From contig JADKIP010000010.1 of the NCBI GenBank assembly GCA_016721185.1, forward strand, positions 1 through 15,282: 15,282 bases of DNA, read 5' to 3'. Every line of letters begins with the position of its first letter. The stretch's first letter is position 1. Below the pieces are notes generated by a model, which was given only the letters and a program-made list of their open reading frames with translations, was not told where the DNA came from and searched no databases. Shown here piece after piece: positions 1-9,127 of this stretch. The position numbers and the translations under genes were made by a program. This DNA comes from Candidatus Dechloromonas phosphorivorans (lineage in GTDB: Bacteria > Pseudomonadota > Gammaproteobacteria > Burkholderiales > Rhodocyclaceae).

Positions 1-1132
1 AAGCGCTTTCTTAAAGATGCAAAGGGAACTCCAGTCACTGATTTTTGGAACGACGTAAACCGCATCAGCCCAACATCTGCCGAACGACTAGACTATCCGA
101 CCCAAAAACCTGAAGCTTTGCTCGACCGTATCATCCGCGCCTCCTGCCCCGAAAACGGTCTGGTCGCCGACTTCAACGGCGGTTCAGGCACCACTGCCGC
201 CGTCGCCGAAAAGCTCGGCCGGCGCTGGATCAGCACCGACCTCGGCAAGCCGGCCTGCATGATCATGCGCAAGCGGCTGATCGACCAGAATGCCCGGCCT
301 TTCCTTTATCAAGCGATCGGTGATTATCAGGTGGAAGCGGCGAAAGCTGCGCTCGGCCGTGATTTTCGCATCGGCGATTTGTCGCAAATTGTCCTCTCGC
401 TCTACGGCGCCTTGCCTTTGCCAGCCGAGGAAAACCCGGTGCGTAATCTCGGCCAAGTCACCGGGGGCGGTAGCAAGACGCTGGTGTTGGCCGATTCGCC
501 GAACAAGCTGACCGGGGCGGCGACCCTGAAGAAGGCCATTGCCCAGCGCGACAACCTGATGGGCGGCTGGGATCGCGTCGTCGTCCTCGGCTGGAATTTT
601 GAGCCGTCGATTGGCGAGACCATTAACGCGCTGAACGATAGCCGGCTGGAGGTGCTGGTTATTCCGCCTGATCTGATGGATCGCCTGAAGAAAAAAGGCG
701 GTCTGGAGAAGCTGCGGCGCGGTGCGATTTTCTAGCCTGCAATATCTGACCATTTTTCCGGTTGACCGCAGTGCTGCGGTCAACGGCGAAGAAACCCTAA
801 AAATTACCCTGAAAAATTACGTGCTGCTCTCGCCGGAAGCAATTAATCTCGACGAAGCCAACCGCAGCAAGCTGCAAGCCATCGCCAATGCTGATCCGTT
901 GGCGCTGATTGAATATTGGGCAGTCGACCCCGATTACGACGGCAAGGTGTTCCGCTCCGTCTGGCAGGATTACCGGGGCAATACCGACAACGACGGCGAC
1001 CCGCTGAGGGTGATTACCGAAGCCAAGTTCACCACCGCCGCCCAAAATGGCCCGCGCCGGGTTTGTGTGCGGGTGGTCGATGTGTTTGGTTTTGAAGCTG
1101 AGGCGAATGTGACTGTGGCGGCGCTGTCATGA
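1..1132 (+). CDS. mod: Type III-like DNA methyltransferase (Mod), C-terminal part; 5' truncated by window edge and frameshifted
   Basis: This is the modification subunit of a restriction-modification system, expected to transfer methyl from AdoMet to adenine. The frame is open from base 1, so the N-terminus, including the DPPY motif and most of the target-recognition domain, lies outside the window. Visible are motif X (YPTQKPEALLDRII, about 103-144) and the AdoMet-binding motif I (DFNGGSGTT, about 169-195). Motif X before motif I fits beta-class methylases such as type III Mod. The first frame stops at 733-735, but sequence I recognise as the Mod tail resumes one frame over (RFSSLQYLTI, then ALIEYWAVDPDYDG, ending near RRVCVRVVDVFGFEAEA) and stops at 1130-1132. 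Removing one base between about 715 and 728 joins them. The alternative, a separate small gene from GTG 722, has no convincing ribosome site. The stop overlaps the res start as ATGA. Family assignment is firm, exact type less so. Confidence 0.8.
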
Positions 1133-4063
1133 GTAAAGGCGCTGATTTTCTCCCGCTTGCGGCTGGCCTCACCGCCAAAACACAACAACTCTGCCTTGGT
1201 CTGGAAGACGGTAGCGCCGATCTCTACGATCTGGTGACGCCGACGACTGCCGAATTACTGCGTTGGTGGTTTCTCGAAGACATTTGCCAGACGCGTCGTT
1301 TCAACTTTCACCCCGGCCAGCGGCAGGCGATTTTGAATGCCATCGTGGCGCATGAGGTCTTGGCGGCGCCGACGTTACAGGCGCTCTACAAACAGGTTGC
1401 ACCCGAGGCGCTGCTTGAGGGCAAAACGCTGAATGAGGTGGCGAGCGCCAAGCATGCACACCCCAAGTATTGCCTGAAGATGGCGACGGGCACCGGTAAA
1501 ACCTGGGTGTTGCAGGCGTTACTTGTCTGGCAACTGCTCAACGCCAACGCGGCACGGGCGAGTGCTGCGGTCGACCCGCGGTTTACCCGAAATTTCCTGA
1601 TCGTCGCGCCGGGTTTGATTGTGTATGACCGTCTGCTTGATGCCTTTTGCGGCAAATTGCAGGGCGGCGTCCGTGATTTTTCAAGCTCCGATGTGGCGCG
1701 TTACGCTGAGCTGTTTTTGCCGGAAGGTTTGCGCGAAACGGTGTTCGGTTTTGTGCGCGGCAATGTCTGCGCCAAGGAAGAGATCGGCTTGAAGACGACC
1801 GGCAACGGCCTGCTGGCGATTGCCAACTGGCATTTGCTGTCCGAAGCGGATGAGGTGGTCGACGATGCCGAGTTTGAGGCCCCCGGTGCGCCGCTTGCGC
1901 CGCAACAAGTCATCGCCGGCCTGTTGCCGCTGAGGCCGGGCAAATCCACCGGCAATAGCCTTGATGTACTGGATCGGCGCTACGCCCGCGGTGGCGTCCT
2001 CGACTATCTCGCCGGACTCAGCGATTTGGTGGTCTTCAACGATGAGGCGCACCACATCCATGAGGTGAAGAAAGAGGGCGAAACGACCGAGGTGGAATGG
2101 CAGAAAAGTTTGTCACGCATTGCCGAAAGCAAGGGGCGGCAGTTCGTGCAGATCGACTTTTCGGCGACGCCCTACAACGACGTGGGCTCGGGTAAAAACA
2201 AGCGCAAGGTGTTTTTCCCGCACATCATTGTGGATTTCGACTTGAAAGCGGCGATGAGCGCCGGCTTAGTTAAGTCGCTGGTCCTTGATCGGCGCAAGGA
2301 AATCGGAGCCTTGCCACTGGAGTTCAAAGCTGAGCGAGACGAGGATGGCAATCCGACGCTTTCGGAAGGTCAACGCGTCATGTTGCGCGCCGGCTTTGCC
2401 AAGCTGAAGAAGCTGGAAACTGACTTTGCTACGGTCGACGCCTCCCGGCACCCAAAAATGCTCGTCGTTTGCGAAGACACGACGGTTTCGCCTTTGGTGA
2501 CCCGCTTTTTTGTCGATGAGTTCGGGCTGGCTGACGATGAAATCATGGCGGTCGATTCCGGGAAAAAAGCTGAACTGGGCGAAAAAGACTGGGCGCCGCT
2601 GCGCGAACGGCTATTCGACGTGGATCGCCACGCCCGCCCACGGGTCATTGTCAGCGTCTTGATGCTGCGCGAAGGCTTCGACGTGAACAACATTTGCGTC
2701 ATCGTGCCATTGCGTTCATCACAAGCGCAGATTCTGCTTGAACAGACCATCGGACGAGGCTTGCGCCTGATGTGGCGCGATGCTGAGTTTGACGAAATCA
2801 AGCGCGAAAACCGTGAGCGGATTAAAACCGGGCTGGAGCCAAGGAGCCTGATCGATGCTCTCCATCGTCGAACACCCGGCTTTCCAGTCCTTTTACGACG
2901 ATTTGATGGCTGCTGGCCTGGCCGGCACCACCAGCGAGGAAATTGATAGTACGAGCAGCGCTGGTGACCTGATCTCGGTCGGGCTGCGCGAAGGGTACGA
3001 GGCATTTGACTTCGCTATCCCGTTCATCTTTCACGAGGCAGAGGAAAGGCTGGAGCATGACGCGCCATCCCCGGCCAGCCTGCTGCCTTTTACCGCCATG
3101 CCGCGTGACGAGCTGAAAACCATGCTCGGCAAGGGCGATGTCTTTGTTTCTCAGGATTTACAGACGAGCACCTTGTTTGGCGATTACCGGGTCGATGGCG
3201 CGGTGATGAACGTCACCGGCTATAACGATTTTCTGACTCGCCTGACCCGGCGTATCGGTCAGGCGCTTTCTCAGCCTTTGCCCAAAGGCAACAAAATCGC
3301 CGCTCATCTGGCCAACCCGTATTTGCAGGTGAATACTGCTGAACTTGCCGGTTGGTTGGAGGATTACATTCGTGAGCGATTGTTCGGCGCTGATTTCGAG
3401 CCCTTGGCTGACGAAAACTGGCGCTTGTTGCTGCTACAGCCGGTGCTTGACCACATCACCCGCGTCTTTGCCGTGGCGTTGATCGAGTCGGAAGCGCGCC
3501 CGATATTGGGCGAAACCGAGGTGCGTTATCGCTATCTTTCAGAAGTCGCCAAGCTGCCGATGCGTGAGACGAGTTCGCTACCCGTGCGCAAGTGTATTTA
3601 TGAACGTTTGCCATTCCCGGTACGCAATGGCGGGCTTGAACGAGTATTTATAGAATGGGCGCAGGCGGATAGTGATGTTGAGGCTTTTTGCAAAATCAGT
3701 GAGACACGCCATGATTTTGTCAGGCTGCGCTATGTGAAGGAAGATGGTTTGCCTGCCTTTTACTCGCCAGATTTCCTCGTTCGTACGGTCGACGCGGTTT
3801 ATTTGGTGGAAACCAAGGCTCAGGAACAATTGAATAATCCAAATGTGCAACGCAAATTGAAAGCGGCAACCGCCTGGTGTGAGCGGATCAGCGGCTTGCC
3901 GATCCAGGACGGCCAAGTGGAACGTCCTTGGCATTACGTGCTGCTCGGTGAGCGCTTGTTTGCCGAGTGGCGCGAGAAGGGCGCACGTTTGCCGGCGTTG
4001 TTGAATTTTGCGCGGGTGCGGCCGCTAGCCGTAGCCAGCGCGCAGGGGCGTCTTGAGCTTTGA
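1129..4063 (+). CDS. res: Type III restriction enzyme, Res helicase-nuclease subunit (one frameshift near 2857)
   Basis: This is the ATP-dependent translocase and nuclease partner of Mod, about 978 residues when joined, close to the roughly 970 of EcoP15I Res. In the first segment (1129 to about 2856) superfamily-2 helicase motifs appear in order: Walker A GTGKT (residues about 121-125), DEAHH (305-309), SAT (345-347) and QTIGRGLR (539-546). At about 2854-2858 the frame shifts by one base: ...EPRSLID continues as LSIVEHPAF in the next frame, which runs from an internal ATG at 2855 to the stop at 4061-4063. The second segment ends with a PD-(D/E)xK-type nuclease signature: PDF (Asp codon at 3770) followed by VETKA (Glu 3809, Lys 3815). 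All motifs needed for activity are therefore present if the shift is an error. If real, the helicase and nuclease would be separate polypeptides. The start ATG overlaps the mod stop by 4 nt and has no strong Shine-Dalgarno, suggesting translational coupling. Confidence 0.85.
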
Positions 4064-4158
4064 GGGCTGAATTTTCCCGCACCGCTTCATTCCATCTCCA
4101 GGCGCTTTGGAGTACTCTTTAGGGTTTTCCCTCACAGCAGAAAACCCAAGGAGATTTC
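4064..4158. promoter_or_regulatory. Intergenic leader of maeB with hairpin and strong ribosome-binding site
   Basis: This 95-bp gap separates the restriction genes from maeB. A 7-bp inverted repeat, GGGTTTT (4122-4128) and AAAACCC (4141-4147) with a 12-nt loop, directly abuts the ribosome site AAGGAG (4148-4153), which sits 5 nt before the GTG start at 4159. A smaller competing hairpin, AGGG/CCCT (4121-4124 and 4129-4132), shares the left arm. An 8-bp palindrome GAGTACTC lies at 4110-4117. No T-run follows the hairpin, so it is not a normal terminator for res. I could not identify a convincing -35/-10 pair, though maeB probably has its own promoter here. Confidence 0.45.
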
Positions 4159-6435
4159 GTGGAAAAAGATTTGCGCGAAGCTGCACTTGAATACCATCGC
4201 TGGCCCACGCCGGGCAAGATTTCCGTTCGTCCGACCAAGGGCCTGACCAATCAGCGCGATCTGGCGCTGGCTTACTCGCCGGGTGTTGCCGCCGCGTGCG
4301 ATGCGATTGTCGAAGATCCCGCCACCGCCGCCTGGTACACCTCGCGTGCCAATCTGGTTGGCGTCATTACCAACGGTACCGCTGTCCTCGGTCTCGGCAA
4401 TATCGGCCCACTGGCCGCCAAGCCGGTGATGGAAGGCAAGGGCTGTTTATTCAAGAAGTTCGCCGGTATTGACGTCTTCGACATCGAACTGGCCGAGAAC
4501 GACCCCGATAAGCTGATCGACATGATTGCCGCGATGGAGCCGACGCTTGGCGGTATCAACCTCGAAGACATCAAGGCGCCGGAGTGCTTCTATATTGAAG
4601 AGAAAGCTCAAAGAGCGGATGAATATCCCGGTTTTCCACGACGATCAGCACGGCACGGCGATTATTTCTGCCGCTGCCATGCTGAATGGCCTGAAAGTCG
4701 TCGGCAAGAAGATCGACGAAATCCAGGTGGTTTGTTCCGGTGCCGGTGCTGCCGCCATTTCCTGTCTCAACCTGTGGTGCGATCTCGGTGTCAAGCGCGA
4801 GAACATCACGGTTTGTGATTCAAAGGCGTGATCTACGTCGGTCGTCCGGGCGGCATGGACGAAACCAAGGCGCGTTATGCCCGGGAAACGAGCAATCGCA
4901 CGCTGGGCGATGCGATGGTCGGCGCCGATGTCTTCCTCGGCCTTTCCGCGGCTGGCGTGCTGAAGCAGGAGATGGTCGCGAGCATGGGCGAAAAGCCGAT
5001 GGTGTTTGCCCTCGCCAACCCGACCCCGGAAATCATGCCGGAACTGGCCAAGGCCGTGCGCCCGGACGTCATCATCGCCACCGGCCGTTCCGACTATGTG
5101 AACCAGGTCAATAACGTCCTCTGCTTCCCCTTCATCTTCCGTGGCGCGCTCGATGTCGGCGCTACCCGCATTACCGAAGAAATGAAGATGGCCAGCGTTC
5201 GCGCCATTGCCGAACTGGCTGAAGCCGAAGTGACCGATGAAGTCGCCATGGCCTATCCCGGCCATGACCTGTCTTTCGGCCCGGAATACCTGATTCCAAA
5301 GCCTTTCGACCCGCGCCTGATTGTCAAGATCGCCCCGGCCGTGGCCCAGGCGGCGATGGATTCCGGCGTGGCAACGCGGCCGATTACTGATTTTGATGCC
5401 TACCGCGCCAAGCTCTCCGAGTTCGTCTATCACACCGGTGTCGGCATGCGAGCCATTTTCCAGGCCGCCCGTCAGGCTCAGGGCAAGCGCATCATTTTTG
5501 CCGAAGGTGAAGATGAGCGCGTGCTGCGCGCCGCTCAGGTAGTTATCGAAGAAAAATTCGCCCGCCCGATTCTGATCGGTCGTCCTGGCGTGATCGAACA
5601 TCGTCTCGAAAAAGCCAAGCTGCGTATCCGGCCGGGGGTCGATTTCGATATCGTCAATCCGGAGTCGGACGAGCGTTTTCGGGAGTGCTGGACGGCGTAC
5701 CACAAGCTGATGGCCCGCAGCGGCGTGACGCCGGCGATCGCCAAAGAGGCGATGCGCCGCAAGCCAACGCTGATCGGTTCGATGTTGCTGAAGCTGGGTT
5801 ATGCCGATGGCCTGATCTGCGGTATGACCGGGCAGTTCAGCCATCACCTTGGGGTGATTGATCATGTAATCGGCAAGCGCGAGGGCGTGACCGTGTTGGC
5901 GGCGATGAATTATCTGATGTTGCCGGCACGTTCGCTGTTTATCTGCGATACGCATGTGAACGAGAACCCGACGGCGGAGGAAATTGCCGAAATGACCGTG
6001 ATGGCAGCAGAACAGGTCAAACGTTTTGGTGTTCATCCAAAGGTCGCGCTGCTGTCGCACTCCAATTTTGGTTCCAGCAATTCCGAATCAGCCAGGAAGA
6101 TGAGCCGTGCAGCCACTTTGGTGTCGGCAATGTCGGCGGGTGAAATCGAAATTGACGGTGAAATGCATGGTGACTCGGCTTTGTCCGAGGACATTCGTCA
6201 AGAAGCGAATCCCGACTCACCGCTCAAGGGCGAAGCCAACTTGTTGGTGATGCCGAATATCGACGCTGCCAGCATTGCCTACAATCTGATCAAGATGACC
6301 GGTGGTGAAGGTGTGACGATTGGCCCGATTCTGCTGGGTACGGCGCGTCCGGTGCATGTGCTGACTGCTACCGCGACAGTCCGCCGCTTGGTCAACATGA
6401 CGGCCTTGGCCGTGGTGGAGTCCATGGTGCGCTAA
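4159..6435 (+). CDS. maeB: NADP-dependent malic enzyme with phosphotransacetylase-like C-terminal domain (two cancelling frameshifts)
   Basis: MaeB oxidatively decarboxylates malate to pyruvate, making NADPH in the cytoplasm. The joined product is about 758 residues, the usual size of the bifunctional family. The N-terminal malic domain shows the catalytic Tyr in AYSPGVA (Y39) and Lys in EGKGCLFKKFAGID (K94). The NAD(P)-binding GAGAAA loop is near residue 194, and the PTA-like domain begins near 445 (IIFAEGEDERVL). In E. coli MaeB this last domain is regulatory, sensing acetyl-CoA; that is family knowledge. Two shifts interrupt the frame: an extra A at 4603-4605 (YIEE then KLKERMNIPVFHDD) and a missing base at about 4822-4827 (CDSK then GVIYVGRPGG). 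They restore each other, leaving about 220 nt in the wrong frame. That segment encodes conserved malic-enzyme sequence in its own frame, so the shifts look like sequencing errors. The GTG start is chosen for its AAGGAG site. A terminator follows at 6488. Confidence 0.93.
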
Positions 6436-6449
6436 TTCGGCGGTGCGAT

Positions 6450-6469
6450 CCCTGAGCGTTTGCTCGGGG
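6450..6469 (+). repeat. Hairpin downstream of maeB, 5' to the terminator
   Basis: CCCTGAGC (6450-6457) and GCTCGGGG (6462-6469) pair over 8 bp, including one G-T wobble, around a GTTT loop. It lies 14 nt after the maeB stop and has no T-run, so by itself it is not a terminator. It may stabilise the 3' end of the maeB message together with the terminator that follows. Confidence 0.5.
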
Positions 6470-6487
6470 AATGGCATAGTTTGCTGG

Positions 6488-6522
6488 CCGGCCGTCACCT
6501 GATCAAGGGACGGCCGGTTTTT
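6488..6522 (+). terminator. Rho-independent terminator of maeB
   Basis: A perfect 9-bp GC-rich stem, CCGGCCGTC (6488-6496) with GACGGCCGG (6509-6517), has a 12-nt loop and is followed immediately by five T residues (6518-6522). It is oriented to end maeB transcription. The opposite strand has no matching T-run, so it probably does not terminate mpl. Confidence 0.9.
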
Positions 6523-6620
6523 ATTGCCTGGGTATCCGGGAAAATGAAGAATTGAGTCCGGAAATTGGCCAGTTTTTATGGTTGACCGCAGGAAGCGGCT
6601 ATTCCGTTGGCAGCGGGAAT

Positions 6621-7966
6621 TTACCTTGCGAGCGCCGCCAGCAGCTTGTCGTGAATACCACCGAACCCGCCGTTACTCATGACCAGAATATGGTCGCCGG
6701 GTCGAGCAGTGGCGACGATTTTGCTGACCAGTTGCTCCAGGTTGTCTTCAACCACGGCCCGTTCTCCCATCGGCGCCAGGGCTTCACGAGCATCCCAGCC
6801 CAGATTGGCGGCATAGCAAAAGGCTGCGTCGACTTCGCTCAAGCTGCCGGGAAGCTGACTCTTCATGGCACCCAGTTTCATTGTGTTGGAGCGCGGTTCA
6901 AGCACCGCCAGAATGCGGGCCTGGCCGACCTTGCGCCGCAAACCGGCGACGGTCGTGGCAATAGCCGTCGGATGGTGGGCAAAATCGTCGTAGACCGTGA
7001 CGCCCGCCACTTCACCACGGACCTCCATCCGCCGTTTGACGTTGCCGAAGCGGGAAGCGCTTCCAGCCCCTTGTCGAGCGGCACGCCCACGTGGCGGGCG
7101 GCGATCAGTGCGGCGCAGGCGTTGGCCCGGTTGTGCTCGCCGGATAGTTGCCAGATGGCACGGCCGATTTCACCATCGGCGCCATGCAGAATCAGTTCGC
7201 CGCTGGCGTCGTCGCCAGTGACCCGGTAGCCGGCTGGGGTGTTGAAACGCTCGACCGGCGTCCAGCAACCGCGTTGCAGAACGCGCTCCAGACTGGCCTC
7301 GGCCGCATTGGAAACAATCAGGCCGGAGGCGGGCAGGGTGCGGACAAGGTGGTGAAACTGCGTTTCGATAGCACCCAGATCGGCGAAGATGTCGGCGTGA
7401 TCGAATTCCAGATTGTTCAGAACGACGGTGCGCGGCCGGTAATGGACGAATTTTGAACGCTTGTCGCAGAAGGCCGTGTCGTATTCGTCGGCTTCGATGA
7501 CAAAGAAAGGCGTCTCGCCGAGTCGGGCCGAAACGCCGAAATTCAGCGGCACGCCGCCGATCAGGAAGCCTGGCTGCATATTGGCGTCTTCGAGGATCCA
7601 GGCCAGCATCGAGGCGGTCGTCGTTTTGCCATGCGTGCCGGCGACGCCGAGCACCCAGCGGCCGTGCAGCACCTGTTCGGCCAGCCATTGCGGGCCGGAG
7701 ATGTAAGGCAAGCCTTTGTCGAGCACGGCTTCAAGCAGCGGGTTGCCACGCGAAATGGCATTGCCGATGACGAAAACGTCGGGTTGCAGCGCCAGTTGGC
7801 TAAGGTCAAAGCCTTCAATCAATTCAACGCCCGCGGCGCGAAGCTGGTCGCTCATCGGCGGATAGACGTTGGCGTCGCAGCCCGTTACCTTGTGACCGGT
7901 GGCAATCGCCAGTTGGGCGACGCCGCCCATGAAGGTGCCGCAGATACCCAGAATATGAATGTGCAT
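6621..7966 (-). CDS. mpl: UDP-N-acetylmuramate:L-alanyl-gamma-D-glutamyl-meso-diaminopimelate ligase (one frameshift near 7051)
   Basis: Mpl re-attaches the tripeptide released from old peptidoglycan to UDP-MurNAc, using ATP, in cell-wall recycling. Read on the minus strand from ATG at 7966-7964 it begins MHIHILGICGTFMGG, the standard Mpl N-terminus, and carries the Mur-ligase P-loop GTHGKTTT (residues 110-117) and the C-terminal YDDFAHHPTAI motif. The frame is broken near 7050-7054: ...KGLEALP leads into out-of-frame residues, while FGNVKRRMEVRGEVAG continues in a neighbouring frame to the TAA at 6623-6621. Adding one base restores about 448 residues, near the usual 450-460. An upstream in-frame extension to 8044 is rejected because it precedes the conserved start and overlaps the divergent gene. 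The ribosome site is weak. Probably a functional gene with a sequencing error. Confidence 0.92.
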
Positions 7967-8016
7967 GTCACATAGACCCGTTAGAATGGGGGCGATTTTA
8001 CCCTGATCGAGCCGCC
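7967..8016. promoter_or_regulatory. Divergent 50-bp intergenic region between mpl and the 8017 gene
   Basis: Both flanking genes start from this short gap, so promoters for both are expected here or just inside the genes. Possible -10 boxes are TAGAAT (7982-7987, plus strand) and TAAAAT (complement of 7995-8000, minus strand). Neither has a good -35 at the proper spacing. ATGTG/CACAT arms (7959-7963 and 7969-7973) flank the mpl start codon. This is location-based support only. Confidence 0.3.
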
Positions 8017-8607
8017 ATGCCCCGTCATGAAAGCCAACGCCCAAGCGCCAGTCACCGGGCTAATATCGCCAGTGCCGCTGCCCGTCTGATGGCGGAAGAT
8101 GGCATTACTGATTATCACCAGGCCAAGCGCAAGGCTGCCCGCCAGCTCGGCTTGCCTGAACATAGTCCGTTTCCAGATAACGCCGAAGTTGAGGCTGAAT
8201 TGCGGGCTTATCGCAGCCTTTACCAGGAAGAAGGTCACGCCGAGCTGATTGAAGCCTTGCGCCACACGGCACTTGAACTGCTTGATTTGCTCGCCGAGTT
8301 TCATCCTTACCTGACCGGTTCAGTGCTTGATGGCACAGCTGGCGAGCACTCCAGAATCGACATCCTGTTATTTGCCGATAGTGCCAAGGAGGTCGAGATA
8401 TTTCTCCTCAATCGTGGCATCAATGTCGGGCATGTCGATGCGCGCAATGAGCGTGTCGAAGCCGTACTGCTTATCCAGACCGATACGGTCGAGGCCAACC
8501 TGGTTATTTTTTCCCGCCAACAGGAAAGAGTGAGTCTGAAGCACCGTGACGGTCGGACGCGTGAGCGAATCAGGGCGGATGCCCTGCGTGCCCTGCTTGC
8601 TGAGTAG
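8017..8607 (+). CDS. Uncharacterised protein with a possible degenerate nucleotidyltransferase fold
   Basis: I do not recognise a named family for this 196-residue soluble protein. The N-terminal half (1-75) is charged and helical, with AEDGITDYHQAKRKAARQLGL reminiscent of a conserved betaproteobacterial opening. From about residue 98 the pattern YLTGSVLD...HSRIDILLF resembles the GS...D-x-D core of minimal nucleotidyltransferases. G101-S102 and D115 have the right spacing (13 residues from Ser to the second Asp), but the first Asp position is Arg113. A third carboxylate might be E159 in TVEANLVIF. This comparison is inference from pattern alone; if right, the protein may bind without catalysing transfer. 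There is no signal peptide or membrane segment. It is divergent from mpl and 39 nt upstream of aroQ on the same strand. The ATG at 8017 has only a weak ribosome site. Confidence 0.7.
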   Translation: MPRHESQRPSASHRANIASAAARLMAEDGITDYHQAKRKAARQLGLPEHSPFPDNAEVEAELRAYRSLYQEEGHAELIEALRHTALELLDLLAEFHPYLTGSVLDGTAGEHSRIDILLFADSAKEVEIFLLNRGINVGHVDARNERVEAVLLIQTDTVEANLVIFSRQQERVSLKHRDGRTRERIRADALRALLAE

Positions 8608-8646
8608 ACTAGACAAAATGCGCCTAATTGCGGCAAACTTGCAGCC

Positions 8647-9126
8647 ATGACGAAGCGAAAATCAGCTTCCAAGCCGATCGAGAAAGCCCGAATCCTTGTG
8701 ATTCACGGGCCAAATCTGAATCTGCTTGGCACCCGGGAACCTGAACATTACGGTCGAGTCACGCTGACTGACATCAATGTCGGGCTGGCTCGCCTGGCCG
8801 AAGCGGCCGGGGTCGAACTCGATGCTTTTCAGAGCAATCATGAAGGGGCGCTGATCGAGCGTATTCATGCCGCTCGCGAACAAGGCGTGCGCGCGATCAT
8901 CATCAATCCGGCGGCCTACACCCATACCAGCGTTGCCTTGCGCGACGCTCTGGCAGCGGTGGCGATTCCGTTCGTCGAGGTGCATTTATCCAATGTGCAC
9001 GCCCGGGAGCCTTTCCGGCACCATTCTTATTTTTCCGATCTGGCCATTGGCGTCATTTGTGGCCTCGGTCATCAGGGCTACATGCTGGCTCTGGAATATC
9101 TGCTTAATAAACTCAACATCGAATAG
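8647..9126 (+). CDS. aroQ: 3-dehydroquinate dehydratase, type II
   Basis: AroQ converts 3-dehydroquinate to 3-dehydroshikimate in the shikimate pathway, acting in the cytoplasm as a dodecamer (family knowledge). The 159-residue product has the family signature HGPNLNLLGTREPEHYG, in which R30 and Y35 match the catalytic Arg and Tyr by their spacing. It also has NPAAYTHTSVALRDA and VEVHLSNVHAREPFRHHS with the catalytic His. About ten extra Lys/Ser-rich residues precede the usual start of the fold, so a slightly later true start is conceivable, but ATG 8647 is the only good start codon there. The Shine-Dalgarno is poor. It is followed immediately by a terminator, so it is probably transcribed separately from accBC. 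In many betaproteobacteria aroQ lies just before accB, as here. Confidence 0.96.
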   Translation: MTKRKSASKPIEKARILVIHGPNLNLLGTREPEHYGRVTLTDINVGLARLAEAAGVELDAFQSNHEGALIERIHAAREQGVRAIIINPAAYTHTSVALRDALAAVAIPFVEVHLSNVHAREPFRHHSYFSDLAIGVICGLGHQGYMLALEYLLNKLNIE

Positions 9127-9127
9127 T

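Noticed and set aside
722..1132. Independent small gene between mod and res, starting at GTG 722
   Set aside because: Its sequence reads as the Mod C-terminus, it has no ribosome site, and a single-base correction joins it to mod.
1..4063. Novel defence island
   Set aside because: The two genes fit an ordinary type III restriction-modification pair. No further defence genes, integrase or attachment site are visible inside the window.
4645..6060. Open reading frame of 471 codons on the minus strand opposite maeB
   Set aside because: It is antisense to strongly conserved malic-enzyme/PTA coding sequence, has a His/Arg/Ala-biased composition with no recognisable domain, and is typical of a shadow frame in GC-rich DNA.
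6573..6591. Copy of a 19-bp stretch from the mod palindrome region (753-771), 17 of 19 bases identical
   Set aside because: A rough expectation gives about one such pair by chance in 15 kb. The second copy lacks the palindromic partner arm and no insertion boundary is visible.
6526..6620. Terminator or small RNA in the gap between the maeB terminator and the mpl 3' end
   Set aside because: Only a 4-bp stem (CCGC/GCGG around 6586-6598) and no T-run on either strand; nothing supportable.
6552..7229. Open reading frame of 225 codons on the plus strand between maeB and the 8017 gene
   Set aside because: It lies opposite mpl, whose C-terminal motifs (YDDFAHHPTAI) are clear on the minus strand.
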